Shown one piece after another: positions 7,741-13,649 of a DNA stretch of 13,649 bases. Origin of the DNA: CAZART01 sp964487555 (GTDB taxonomy: Bacteria > Bacteroidota > Rhodothermia > Rhodothermales > VXPQ01); contig CAZART010000132.1 in the NCBI GenBank assembly GCA_964487555.1, positions 1-13,649 of the forward strand, given 5' to 3'. How positions within the stretch are numbered: the stretch's first letter is position 1; each line of letters begins with the position of its first letter. Position numbers and translations under genes: made by a program. Below the pieces are notes generated by a model that saw only the letters and a program-made list of their open reading frames with translations, was not told the origin of the DNA and did not search any database.

Positions 7741-8232
7741 TCAACGGTTGTTCGCAGTAAGGTAATCCTCAACGAACTGGTCGACGAGTCCGTCTACGGA
7801 TTCGGGGATCGTTGCCAGGAGATCCCGCGAGACGAAACCGAGCACGCTCTCTTGCCAGGTGATGGCCGCCATATCTCGGCGGCCATTCATAAGGCGCACG
7901 TCCTGGTAGAACTCGGCCGAAACAGAGAACGGCACGAGTCCGCGGTCGAGTTCAAGCATGTTAACATGGACGTGCAAATGGGGCGGTTGATGGGGGTCGC
8001 CGGGTGGAATGCGGTTCACTTCGAGACCAAACTCGCGAATTCTATGCACGATGCGGTGGAGAATCACGTCGGATCGGAGAACGTCCGACTCTACGAGATG
8101 CCGCGGCCCTTCGACGGTGATGTCGGCCGCGAATGATCCGACACCCTCCAGCGATGCGCGTTCCGCCCCTACATCTCCCTGGGCAAGAGCGGAGACGGGG
8201 ATCAGCAACAGCAGTAAAAGAAACGTGCGCAT
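7741..8232 (-). CDS. Small exported protein of unknown function
   Basis: A 163-residue protein with a classical signal peptide: Arg2, six leucines at 5-10, and a likely cleavage site SALA|Q after residue 17. The mature protein has no cysteine. It contains alternating strand-like segments, for instance HLHVHVNMLEL and FSVSAEFYQDV, between two helical parts, one being LRSDVILHRIVHRIREFG and the other a C-terminal helix with VDGLVDQFVEDYL. This compact alpha/beta pattern resembles small periplasmic or outer-membrane-associated proteins, but I cannot name a family. ATG 8232 is the only start giving a full signal sequence. It lies 64 bases after the decarboxylase gene and 16 bases before the next exported protein. 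Confidence 0.8.
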   Translation of the reverse strand: MRTFLLLLLLIPVSALAQGDVGAERASLEGVGSFAADITVEGPRHLVESDVLRSDVILHRIVHRIREFGLEVNRIPPGDPHQPPHLHVHVNMLELDRGLVPFSVSAEFYQDVRLMNGRRDMAAITWQESVLGFVSRDLLATIPESVDGLVDQFVEDYLTANNR

Positions 8233-8296
8233 AGACGATTGCTTGTGCAGGTGCCGTTGCGGTTATCGAAAGGTTCGGCGGCTTTACACGCGAGCT

Positions 8297-9775
8297 TCAA
8301 AAACTGGCGGCGATCTTATTGAGCCGAGCCAGCGTTTCGCGGACCTCGTCGTCCGTGGTTCTCGGGTTAATAGTGCACATGCGGAGGACGGTGCGTCCGC
8401 GTAAGGCCGTCGTGCTCAGGAAGGCATAGCCGCTCGCGCTCAGCGATTGGGCCATTCTGCGATTCAGTTCGTCCCGCTCTTGTTCCGTGGTATGGGGAGG
8501 CGCGAAGCGAAACGTCACGATAGCTAGCCGGCTCGGGGTCACGATTTCCCAGTGCTCAAGGTCTGCAATTTCCGATTCGGCGAGATCCGCAAGTTGGAAA
8601 CCCCGATTCACCGCATCGCGAAACGCCTCGACGCCGAAGGTCTTTAGCGACATCCAGAGCTTGAGAGCCCGAAAGCTGCGAGTAAGCTGGATCCCTTGAT
8701 CACAGTAGTTGATCGCCGTGCGCTCGCGCCGCGTGTCTTCTAGATATTCGGGCAGGATACGGAATGCCTGTGTCAGCGCATCGGCATGGCGCATCAACAC
8801 ACAGCCAATCTCGTAGGGCTGGAACAGCCATTTGTGCGGATCGAGCGCGATGGAATCGGCGCGCTCGATGCCCGCGTGGAGTGCGCGGCCCCGGTCGGTC
8901 AAAACAGCCGCCGCGCCATATGCTCCGTCGACGTGCAACCAGACGTCTTCTTCCCTACAGAAGTCGGCGACGGCGTCGACGGGATCGACCGCTCCCGTGT
9001 TTGTTGTACCGGCATTCGCAATCACACAGAAAGGCACGAGTCCGGCGGCACGGTCACGAACGACGGCTTCACGAAGAGCGGCTACGTCAAGCCGGAAGGA
9101 TGGGGCGGTGGGGATGCTCCGAATTCGGTGATCGGAGAGGCCGATGATGCGGAGGGCGCGCTCCACGGAAGAATGCGTCTGATCCGAGAAGTAGACGGTA
9201 GCCAGATCCAGCCGATCGCCGGCGCGGAGGTGGCGAGCCGCGGCCAACGCCGTGAGATTGGCCATGGAGCCGCCGCTGACGAACAGTCCTCCGGCCGAGT
9301 CCGGAAGCCCGCAGATTTGCCGCAGCCAGTCGATCGTTACTGATTCCAAGACGGCCGCGCCGGCCCCTGAAATCCACGAGCCCGAGAACACATTCGTGCC
9401 TGCGGCCAGCGCATCGGCCATTACGGAGACGAAGTTACTCGGGCTTGGAATAAAGCCGAAGAATCGCGGATGGTCGACGTGGGAGATGTTGGGAAGGACG
9501 AAACGCTTCAGTTGATCGATGACATCATCAACCCGTGTTCCGGTCATCGGCAGCGGTTCCGCGAGGACCGACGCAAGTTCTTCGAGTTTCGCCGTATGGG
9601 CGACCGGGCGGTCACGCAGTGTCGTCCAATGCTCGACGATCTCGTCCACCATTCGATACCCGAGCTCTCGCATCTCGCGAGGATTCATGTCGAGGTTGGA
9701 GGCCGGCGCCTCCCCGACGTTCGTGTCACCTCGCCTATCGGAATCGGGAGATCGGCCCTGAGACTCGGGTCTCAT
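8297..9775 (-). CDS. Group II PLP-dependent (aromatic) L-amino acid decarboxylase family enzyme
   Basis: Fold-type I PLP enzyme expected to remove the carboxyl group of an L-amino acid to give an amine. The PLP lysine is Lys315 in DPHKW (312-316), the PLP-ring-stacking His201 is in SDQTHSSVERA, and Asp283 in HVDGAYG contacts the pyridine nitrogen. VSGGSMANLTAL (166-177) binds phosphate. Tyr344 in PEYLED may correspond to the catalytic-loop tyrosine of DOPA decarboxylase; its retention favours decarboxylation over the oxidative reaction of Phe variants. The substrate is not readable. Two starts are possible: ATG 9775 (492 residues) or ATG 9688 (Met30), which gives the family-like beginning MNPREMRELGYRMVDEI. 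Residues 1-29 are low-complexity with AGA/AGG codons, and a palindrome overlaps ATG 9775, so 9688 is a serious alternative. Head of a five-gene minus-strand run. Confidence 0.92.
   Translation of the reverse strand: MRPESQGRSPDSDRRGDTNVGEAPASNLDMNPREMRELGYRMVDEIVEHWTTLRDRPVAHTAKLEELASVLAEPLPMTGTRVDDVIDQLKRFVLPNISHVDHPRFFGFIPSPSNFVSVMADALAAGTNVFSGSWISGAGAAVLESVTIDWLRQICGLPDSAGGLFVSGGSMANLTALAAARHLRAGDRLDLATVYFSDQTHSSVERALRIIGLSDHRIRSIPTAPSFRLDVAALREAVVRDRAAGLVPFCVIANAGTTNTGAVDPVDAVADFCREEDVWLHVDGAYGAAAVLTDRGRALHAGIERADSIALDPHKWLFQPYEIGCVLMRHADALTQAFRILPEYLEDTRRERTAINYCDQGIQLTRSFRALKLWMSLKTFGVEAFRDAVNRGFQLADLAESEIADLEHWEIVTPSRLAIVTFRFAPPHTTEQERDELNRRMAQSLSASGYAFLSTTALRGRTVLRMCTINPRTTDDEVRETLARLNKIAASF
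9759..9774. repeat. Perfect 6-bp inverted repeat over the decarboxylase start
   Basis: TGAGACtcggGTCTCA is a perfect 6-bp stem with a four-base loop. It covers all but the first base of the upstream-most ATG (9773-9775, minus strand). In RNA it could occlude that start; as DNA it could be an operator, if the true start is ATG 9688. It lies at the edge of the 262-base divergent region 9776-10037, in which I found no gene or clear promoter. Confidence 0.5.
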
Positions 9776-10037
9776 ACATCAATGAAACATGGTGAACGTA
9801 TCGTTAGACGACATCGTCAAAAGCGAGGTCGCCCCCAGCGGCCATTCGTCAGCTACCTTAACGTCAGACCGTACCCTTTATTCGTCATGCGCGTCGCGTG
9901 CGGAACGTGTCCTTCTTCCCACGGGTGTACATTCAATCGAGTTGCAGGGACTAGACGGCTCCGCCGCCTGTGCCGATACCGCGCCGACGGCTCCTCGACG
10001 GCGTCTTGTCCCATCTCGCACCTAGCAGGTTTAATAT

Positions 10038-10595
10038 ATGTCCTGGATCGAAGTCATCGATGAAAACGATGCCGAAGGCGAGCTCGAGCAGGTCTATGAC
10101 GAGATCATCGGCGCGCGCGGCAAGATGTCTAACATCATGCGGGTTCAGAGTCTGAATCCGGCTTCCATGCGTGCACACATTGAGTTGTACGTTACGCTTC
10201 TATTCAGGCGGAGCAGTCTTTCCCGTCCGGATTGCGAGCTGCTGGCTACCGTAGTTTCTTCGCTCAACGCGTGTGACTATTGCATCAAACATCATGCGGA
10301 GGCGCTGCAATTCTACTGGAAAGATCGGGCTCGGGTCGACCGGCTCATTCGCGATTATCGCACGGCCGATTTGAGCAAGGCGCAGCTTGCGACGGTCGAA
10401 TATGCCCGCAAGCTGACCGTGGCGCCCTCCTCCATTACCGAATCGGATATTCGTGAGCTTCGCAGCGCGGGATTTTCGGATCGGCAAATCCTCGACGCAA
10501 ATCTGATTGTAAGCTACTTTAATTTCGTGAACCGGATCGCAGAAGGACTGGGCGTGACGATGAGCGAAGAGGAAGTGGCGGGCTACAAATATTAA
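10038..10595 (+). CDS. Peroxidase-related protein, AhpD/carboxymuconolactone decarboxylase-like
   Basis: All-helical protein of the AhpD/CMD superfamily, closest in look to the 'uncharacterized peroxidase-related enzyme' subgroup. The redox centre is Cys79-x-x-Cys82 in NACDYCIKHH, with His86 and Glu67 placed as in the AhpD proton relay (E...CxxCxxxH). It probably reduces hydroperoxides or relays electrons between thiols in the cytoplasm; no signal peptide is present. The 185-residue length is normal. AGGT at 10027-10030 lies 7 bases before ATG 10038, giving a usable ribosome binding site. Only 4 bases separate its stop from the TlpA-like gene, so the two are very likely co-transcribed. The physiological reductant is unknown: no ahpC or lpd gene is in view. 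Confidence 0.9.
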   Translation: MSWIEVIDENDAEGELEQVYDEIIGARGKMSNIMRVQSLNPASMRAHIELYVTLLFRRSSLSRPDCELLATVVSSLNACDYCIKHHAEALQFYWKDRARVDRLIRDYRTADLSKAQLATVEYARKLTVAPSSITESDIRELRSAGFSDRQILDANLIVSYFNFVNRIAEGLGVTMSEEEVAGYKY

Positions 10596-10599
10596 ACGT

Positions 10600-11196
10600 A
10601 TGGATATGGCACGAGGCCGGAATGCGGCCGTCGCCGCGGCGGCCCTGATCGTCTTCCTGGTTGTCGCCGGCATCTTCTTGCTGCGCGATCGGCCGATCGG
10701 TGGCGAGGCGCCGCTGCGTATCGACACCGTGAGAACCCTGAGCCCGCGCGACGAACCTGGCGGTGCCGCGGCGATGGTGAATGACCCGGCTCCAGCCTTC
10801 GTCTTGCCGACCCTCGACGGAGATACGCTCGCTATGGCCGATTTAGAGGGCGCGGTCGTCGTCGTCAATTTCTGGGCGACGTGGTGTGCGCCGTGCCGGG
10901 TTGAGATCCCGGATTTAATTGCGATGCAAGAGGCGCTTCGGGATGACGGCGTGCGCTTCATCGGTATCGCACTGGAGGTTGAGGCCCTAGACGCCGTGCG
11001 GGCGTTCGCGGATGAGGCCGATTTTAACTATCCGATCGTGCTCGACGACGGCGACGTCGCCGACGAGTTCGGCGGGATTTATGCGCTGCCCACGACCATT
11101 CTTATCGATCGGGAAGGTTTGATCGTGCATAAAATCCCGGGGCTGGTTACCAGGAGCCTCCTCATGCCGCTATTGAAGGAATTGTCGGGCGCGTAG
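10600..11196 (+). CDS. Membrane-anchored TlpA/ResA-like thiol-disulfide oxidoreductase
   Basis: Thioredoxin-fold protein expected to face the periplasm and reduce disulfides there, as ResA/TlpA/CcmG do in cytochrome maturation or protein folding. A single N-terminal membrane segment spans about 9-28 and is preceded by Arg5 and Arg7, so it is a signal anchor. A linker (29-60) leads to an AhpC/TSA-Redoxin domain: FWATWCAPC with active-site Cys96 and Cys99 (91-99), and the cis-proline loop LPTT with Pro164. The 198-residue length is typical. ATG 10600 is 4 bases after the peroxidase-related gene; ATG 10606 (Met3) would serve equally. No cytochrome c biogenesis gene is seen, so the partner is unknown. 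Confidence 0.92.
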   Translation: MDMARGRNAAVAAAALIVFLVVAGIFLLRDRPIGGEAPLRIDTVRTLSPRDEPGGAAAMVNDPAPAFVLPTLDGDTLAMADLEGAVVVVNFWATWCAPCRVEIPDLIAMQEALRDDGVRFIGIALEVEALDAVRAFADEADFNYPIVLDDGDVADEFGGIYALPTTILIDREGLIVHKIPGLVTRSLLMPLLKELSGA

Positions 11197-11227
11197 GAGA
11201 ACCCGGAGCCGAGAACTGAATACCGCC

Positions 11228-12835
11228 TCAGTCCTTCAGTCGCGCGACGTAGTCTACGTCCTTCCGCTTGAGATCGACCATGCTCGGCATCCGCCGCCGC
11301 CTCATCAGCTCTTCGATGGCCGCCATCTCCGTGTCGCGGTTCGTGCCGCATGCGGCGAGCACCTGGTCGCCTTTCACGTAGAACGCAATGAACTCCCGTT
11401 CTTCAGGGCTTCCGTGGTAGATGATCTCGTCCCATTCGGTGGCATGTCCGACGTAGCGAATACTCGTTCCGAAATGGACCGTCCAGAAGAAGGGAACACT
11501 GCGGTAGGGTTCCGGCCGGTTTGATCCGTTCTTGCGTTCAGTTGCCGCGATGTTGGTTCCCGCGATGCGGCCGTGTTGGCAGGCGAGACGCCAGTGCTCC
11601 ACCCGGATCGGCTGCCCGGTGATCCAATATGGAAATCGGGCGATATCACCCGCGGCATAGACGTCGTCGGCGGCCTTCAAGGTCTCATCAACGATGATGG
11701 AGCCGTCCTCCGCCTTTTCCACCCCCACGATGATTTCGGTCGCCGGCCGAACACCGATACCGATGACTACCATATCGGCTTCAATTTCGGAGCCGTCGTC
11801 TAGCACGACGCGCTCAACGAGCTCTTCGCCGCGGAACTCCCGGACGGTATGCCCGAGCCGGAAACGAATCTCATTCTCCTCGTGGATGTCCATCACCATC
11901 TTCCCAACCCGTTCTCCGAACGCCCTGGCGAACGGTACTTTCTCGGGGGCGACAATGGTAACCTCTTCGACGCCCAGTTCCTTGAGGGAGTAGGCCACCT
12001 CCATCCCGATGAAGCTCGCGCCGACGACGACGGCGTTGATGCTGCTCTCTCCCGCCTGCATGACGGTGTTGCTGTCGGAAAGGGATCGCAGCGTGTATAT
12101 ACCGTCGAGATGGACGCCGGGAACGTCGAGCGTATCCGGTAGCCCACCTGTGCATAGCACGGCGGCGTCGAAGCTCATCGTTCGACCGTTTTCGAACGCA
12201 ATGGTCTTCGCCGCCGCATCGACTTCCGTCACGATGGTCTCGTGCATCCGCTCGATATCGGCATCATCGTAGAAATCGTCGCTGCGAAGGAACATCCATT
12301 CGTCCGGCGCCTCGCCCATGAGGTATTCCTTGCTGCAATTCGGACGGTCGTACGGCGTCTCTTTCTCCCGCGTGATCATCACGATCCGTCCCTCGCACCC
12401 GTTCTGGCGCAGCGCCTCAGCGGCGTATTCGCCGGCCGCACCTCCGCCCAAGACGATGTACGTCCGGGTGTCCGAGTCGCGGCGCTTACTAAGAGGAAGG
12501 ATGCGGTGTCCTTCAGCGTCCTCAGGCACGCGCACGACGACGTCGTCACCGTCCAATGCTACGCCGTACAATTCTAGTGAGTCAAGACCGGGGGGTTCAA
12601 TCTGATTGCCGGAGGTGGCGTCGTAACACGCGTGGTGCCACGGGCAGACGATGCGCCCGTCACTCAAGGCCCCATCGACGAGTGGAGCCCCGTAGTGGCT
12701 GCAGTAGGGATGGAGTGCGAAAAATTCGTCGTTGTGACGGACGAGCAAGACGTCGTTCTCGCCGACGACGACCTGCTTCATCTCACCATTTTTCAGATCG
12801 TCGCGCTGGGCGACGACTTCTTCCGTATAGGTCAT
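11228..12835 (-). CDS. Rieske [2Fe-2S]-FAD/NAD(P)H oxidoreductase fusion (AIFM3-like)
   Basis: One polypeptide combining a Rieske-type ferredoxin domain with a flavoprotein reductase. Rieske ligands are Cys45-x-His47 (YCSHYGAPL) and Cys64-x-x-His67 (CPWHHACYD), within residues 1-105. The FAD Rossmann loop GGGAAG is at 130-135. The second dinucleotide loop GASFIG is at 272-277 and should bind NAD(P)H. A typical FAD-contacting VYAAGDIARFPY follows, and the last ~110 residues form a reductase C-terminal domain. This order is that of AIFM3/ferredoxin-reductase-type proteins, which pass electrons from NAD(P)H via FAD to the cluster and a partner. No oxygenase subunit is nearby, so a dioxygenase role is unsupported. 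Length is 535. ATG 12835 has no Shine-Dalgarno sequence. The gene is convergent with the TlpA-like gene (31-base gap). Confidence 0.94.
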   Translation of the reverse strand: MTYTEEVVAQRDDLKNGEMKQVVVGENDVLLVRHNDEFFALHPYCSHYGAPLVDGALSDGRIVCPWHHACYDATSGNQIEPPGLDSLELYGVALDGDDVVVRVPEDAEGHRILPLSKRRDSDTRTYIVLGGGAAGEYAAEALRQNGCEGRIVMITREKETPYDRPNCSKEYLMGEAPDEWMFLRSDDFYDDADIERMHETIVTEVDAAAKTIAFENGRTMSFDAAVLCTGGLPDTLDVPGVHLDGIYTLRSLSDSNTVMQAGESSINAVVVGASFIGMEVAYSLKELGVEEVTIVAPEKVPFARAFGERVGKMVMDIHEENEIRFRLGHTVREFRGEELVERVVLDDGSEIEADMVVIGIGVRPATEIIVGVEKAEDGSIIVDETLKAADDVYAAGDIARFPYWITGQPIRVEHWRLACQHGRIAGTNIAATERKNGSNRPEPYRSVPFFWTVHFGTSIRYVGHATEWDEIIYHGSPEEREFIAFYVKGDQVLAACGTNRDTEMAAIEELMRRRRMPSMVDLKRKDVDYVARLKD

Positions 12836-12854
12836 TGAGGACAGGGTGCGATTC

Positions 12855-12931
12855 GGGTGATCATTGATTTACGCGTCCGGATCGGCGCAATACGGTCCGG
12901 GTGATCTCCAACCGTAAATCAGAGATCATCC
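12855..12931 (-). promoter_or_regulatory. Long inverted-repeat leader upstream of the Rieske-FAD gene
   Basis: GGGTGATCATTGATTTACG (12855-12873) and CGTAAATCAGAGATCATCC (12913-12931) are inverse complements with three mismatches in 19. Inside lies a second stem, CCGGATC with GGTCCGG (one G-T pair). GGGTGATC recurs at 12899-12906, inside the loop. The element ends 20 bases before the ATG, so it would lie in the 5' leader of the mRNA. It has no T-run, which argues against an intrinsic terminator of the upstream gene. It could be an RNA leader that controls translation, a set of operator sites sharing the GGxTGATC half-site, or a tiny non-autonomous insertion; no flanking duplication is seen. 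Confidence 0.5.
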
Positions 12932-12938
12932 ATCCTAC

Positions 12939-12967
12939 ATTATCGTACTTCGAGACCGAAGTCGAAA
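12939..12967 (-). promoter_or_regulatory. Candidate promoter with palindromic spacer for the Rieske-FAD gene
   Basis: On the minus strand GATAAT (12944-12939) is a five-of-six -10 match, preceded at 17 bases by a weak TTTCGA (12967-12962). The spacer contains the perfect 6-bp inverted repeat ACTTCGagacCGAAGT (12947-12962), which would suit a repressor or activator site. A transcript from here would carry the inverted-repeat leader and about 100 untranslated bases. Only a pattern match; the same palindrome could instead end the transcript of the small membrane protein gene 32 bases upstream. Confidence 0.3.
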
Positions 12968-12993
12968 GTACTAGCACCCAACGCATCCTCCGA

Positions 12994-13248
12994 CTACGTC
13001 GTCCCGCTTCCGGAACCTGACTCATTCGGCGACGCTGCGCTCTGCGAAGTCGACGTATTTCGCCTCGCCTCCGCAGAATCCCTGTCGCGCTGAGATCGAG
13101 AGAGCGCATAAACGATGCCTAATCCCGCCATGATCAAGACGACCGCAATGATCCACTGCTGCCCGAGACCAGCCGCGCTCAGGCCGTACGCTACACCGAT
13201 AATTGTCACTATATACCCGATCAGGTAAACGATGAAGTTTCCGCTCAT
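12994..13248 (-). CDS. Small two-helix membrane protein of unknown function
   Basis: Translated from ATG 13248 it has 84 residues; an in-frame TTG at 13260 would add four. Two hydrophobic segments, about 5-26 and 32-49, are joined by a short turn GLGQQW and followed by a hydrophilic tail (50-84) rich in Ser, Thr, Asn and Arg. There is no cysteine and no signal cleavage site. The tail begins RSQRDRD, so by the positive-inside rule both ends probably lie in the cytoplasm. I do not recognise the family. Its stop is 158 bases before the Rieske-FAD gene, with structured DNA between, so independent transcription is likely. It is divergent from ggt across 208 bases. Confidence 0.72.
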   Translation of the reverse strand: MSGNFIVYLIGYIVTIIGVAYGLSAAGLGQQWIIAVVLIMAGLGIVYALSRSQRDRDSAEARRNTSTSQSAASPNESGSGSGTT

Positions 13249-13317
13249 CCTTGCTACCAAGTTTGTCGATATGACTATCCCGTTTCATAAAACGTTGGCT
13301 GCATCGATAATTCCCCC

Positions 13318-13362
13318 GCGGCTTGTAATAAGCGCGGAATAAGCCGCAATAATCCTGCGGCT
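13318..13362. repeat. Three-part alternative-pairing repeat in the ggt divergent region
   Basis: Three related arms occur: GCGGCTT (13318-13324), AAGCCGCA (13341-13348) and TGCGGCT (13356-13362). The middle arm can pair with either outer arm, giving two mutually exclusive hairpins; the right one has a perfect 7-bp stem (13342-13348 with 13356-13362) and a 7-base loop. Short AATAAG/AATAAT steps recur between them about every 11 bases. It lies 95 bases upstream of ggt and about 70 bases upstream of the membrane protein gene. It may be an operator or, on the minus transcript, a leader switch. Confidence 0.45.
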
Positions 13363-13414
13363 GCGCCGTAGATGTCGCCCCACAGGATCTCCTCTCACTA
13401 GCGACGACGTTTCG

Positions 13415-13420
13415 TATTAT
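13415..13420 (+). promoter_or_regulatory. Possible -10 element for ggt
   Basis: TATTAT lies 36 bases before the ggt ATG, a spacing that would give a leader of about 30 bases. No acceptable -35 is present 16-18 bases upstream, so this is weakly supported. Confidence 0.2.
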
Positions 13421-13456
13421 AGTGTGTCCTGCCGTCATACCTTCTCGCCGTAGACC

Positions 13457-13649
13457 ATGCGATTTTTTATTCTATTTAGTGTGCTCAGCCTATTCGGAAT
13501 CATGGACGTTGTAGCCCAATCAGGGGGCGGCGACCGCATAGCGGGCGCGCCGTTCGCCAGTCGCAGTCAGGTGATCGCGCCGCACGGCATGGCGGCGACC
13601 AGCCATCCTCTCGCTTCGCAGATAGCCCTGGACGTTTTGAAGAAAGGCG
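13457..13649 (+). CDS. ggt: Gamma-glutamyltranspeptidase, N-terminal part (cut by window edge)
   Basis: Only the first 64 codons are present. Residues 1-20 form a signal peptide (MRF, hydrophobic to about 15, probable VVA|Q cleavage), so the enzyme is exported. The mature start has the family hallmark: SRSQVIAPHGMAATSHPLAS (35-54), then LDVLKKG, which precedes the GNAVDAA motif just beyond the edge. Gamma-glutamyltranspeptidases are Ntn hydrolases that cleave themselves into two subunits and transfer or hydrolyse the gamma-glutamyl group of glutathione and similar compounds in the periplasm. The catalytic threonine lies outside the window, so activity cannot be judged. ATG 13457 is the first start after an in-frame TAG at 13451-13453. 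Confidence 0.9.
   Translation, partial: MRFFILFSVLSLFGIMDVVAQSGGGDRIAGAPFASRSQVIAPHGMAATSHPLASQIALDVLKKG

Noticed and set aside
9789..10025. 78-residue open frame in the divergent gap before the peroxidase-related gene
   Set aside because: No ribosome binding site, no domain or signal peptide, and a composition consistent with chance; the region is better read as intergenic.
11228..12835. Rieske-FAD protein as a component of an aromatic-ring dioxygenase system
   Set aside because: No oxygenase alpha or beta subunit or ring-cleavage gene is present; the AIFM3-like domain order stands on its own.
12855..12931. Reading the long inverted repeat as an intrinsic terminator of the small membrane protein gene
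   Set aside because: The stem has a long structured loop and no T-run on the minus strand, and it ends only 20 bases before the next start codon.

Overview
The window looks like ordinary bacterial chromosome rather than a mobile or accessory island. I see no integrase, transposase, phage gene, CRISPR array, rRNA or tRNA. By eye it is moderately GC-rich, and most start codons lack a convincing Shine-Dalgarno sequence; ruvA and the peroxidase-like gene have the better ones. The gene set (TrmB with a long C-terminal domain, a ~500-residue biotin carboxylase, glutamine-dependent NadE, RuvA, a zinc-finger-less DnaJ-type protein, Gram-negative-style signal peptides) would fit a Bacteroidota/Rhodothermota-like Gram-negative bacterium. 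That placement is an impression only; no marker here fixes the lineage.

Layout. Positions 1-225 hold a short inverted/direct repeat cluster and no gene. Then come trmB (226-1173, +) and a class I SAM O-methyltransferase (1288-1950, +), which converge on accC (3507-1999, -). accC is divergent from a class B J-domain co-chaperone (3690-4655, +). From 9775 down to 4718 five minus-strand genes follow each other with gaps of 16-65 bases: a group II PLP-dependent decarboxylase, two small exported proteins of unknown function, nadE and ruvA. They may form an operon, with a possible internal promoter before ruvA. Divergent from the decarboxylase are a CxxC AhpD-like peroxidase-related protein and a membrane-anchored TlpA-like thioredoxin (10038-11196, +), separated by 4 bases. 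They converge on a fused Rieske [2Fe-2S]/FAD-NAD(P)H oxidoreductase (12835-11228, -). Upstream of that are a two-helix membrane protein (13248-12994, -) and, at the right edge, the first 64 codons of a gamma-glutamyltranspeptidase (13457 onward, +).

Functionally this is mostly housekeeping: tRNA m7G modification, acyl-CoA carboxylation, NAD synthesis, Holliday junction processing and chaperone function. To the right sits a group of redox genes (peroxidase-like, TlpA-like, Rieske-FAD) whose physical closeness suggests, without proving, a shared role in thiol/oxidative homeostasis or electron transfer.

The least explained signals are in the non-coding DNA. The Rieske-FAD gene has a 77-base leader element with 19-base near-perfect inverted arms. 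A small palindrome overlaps the candidate start codon of the decarboxylase. A three-part alternative-pairing repeat lies in the divergent region before ggt. I found no convincing new multi-gene system.
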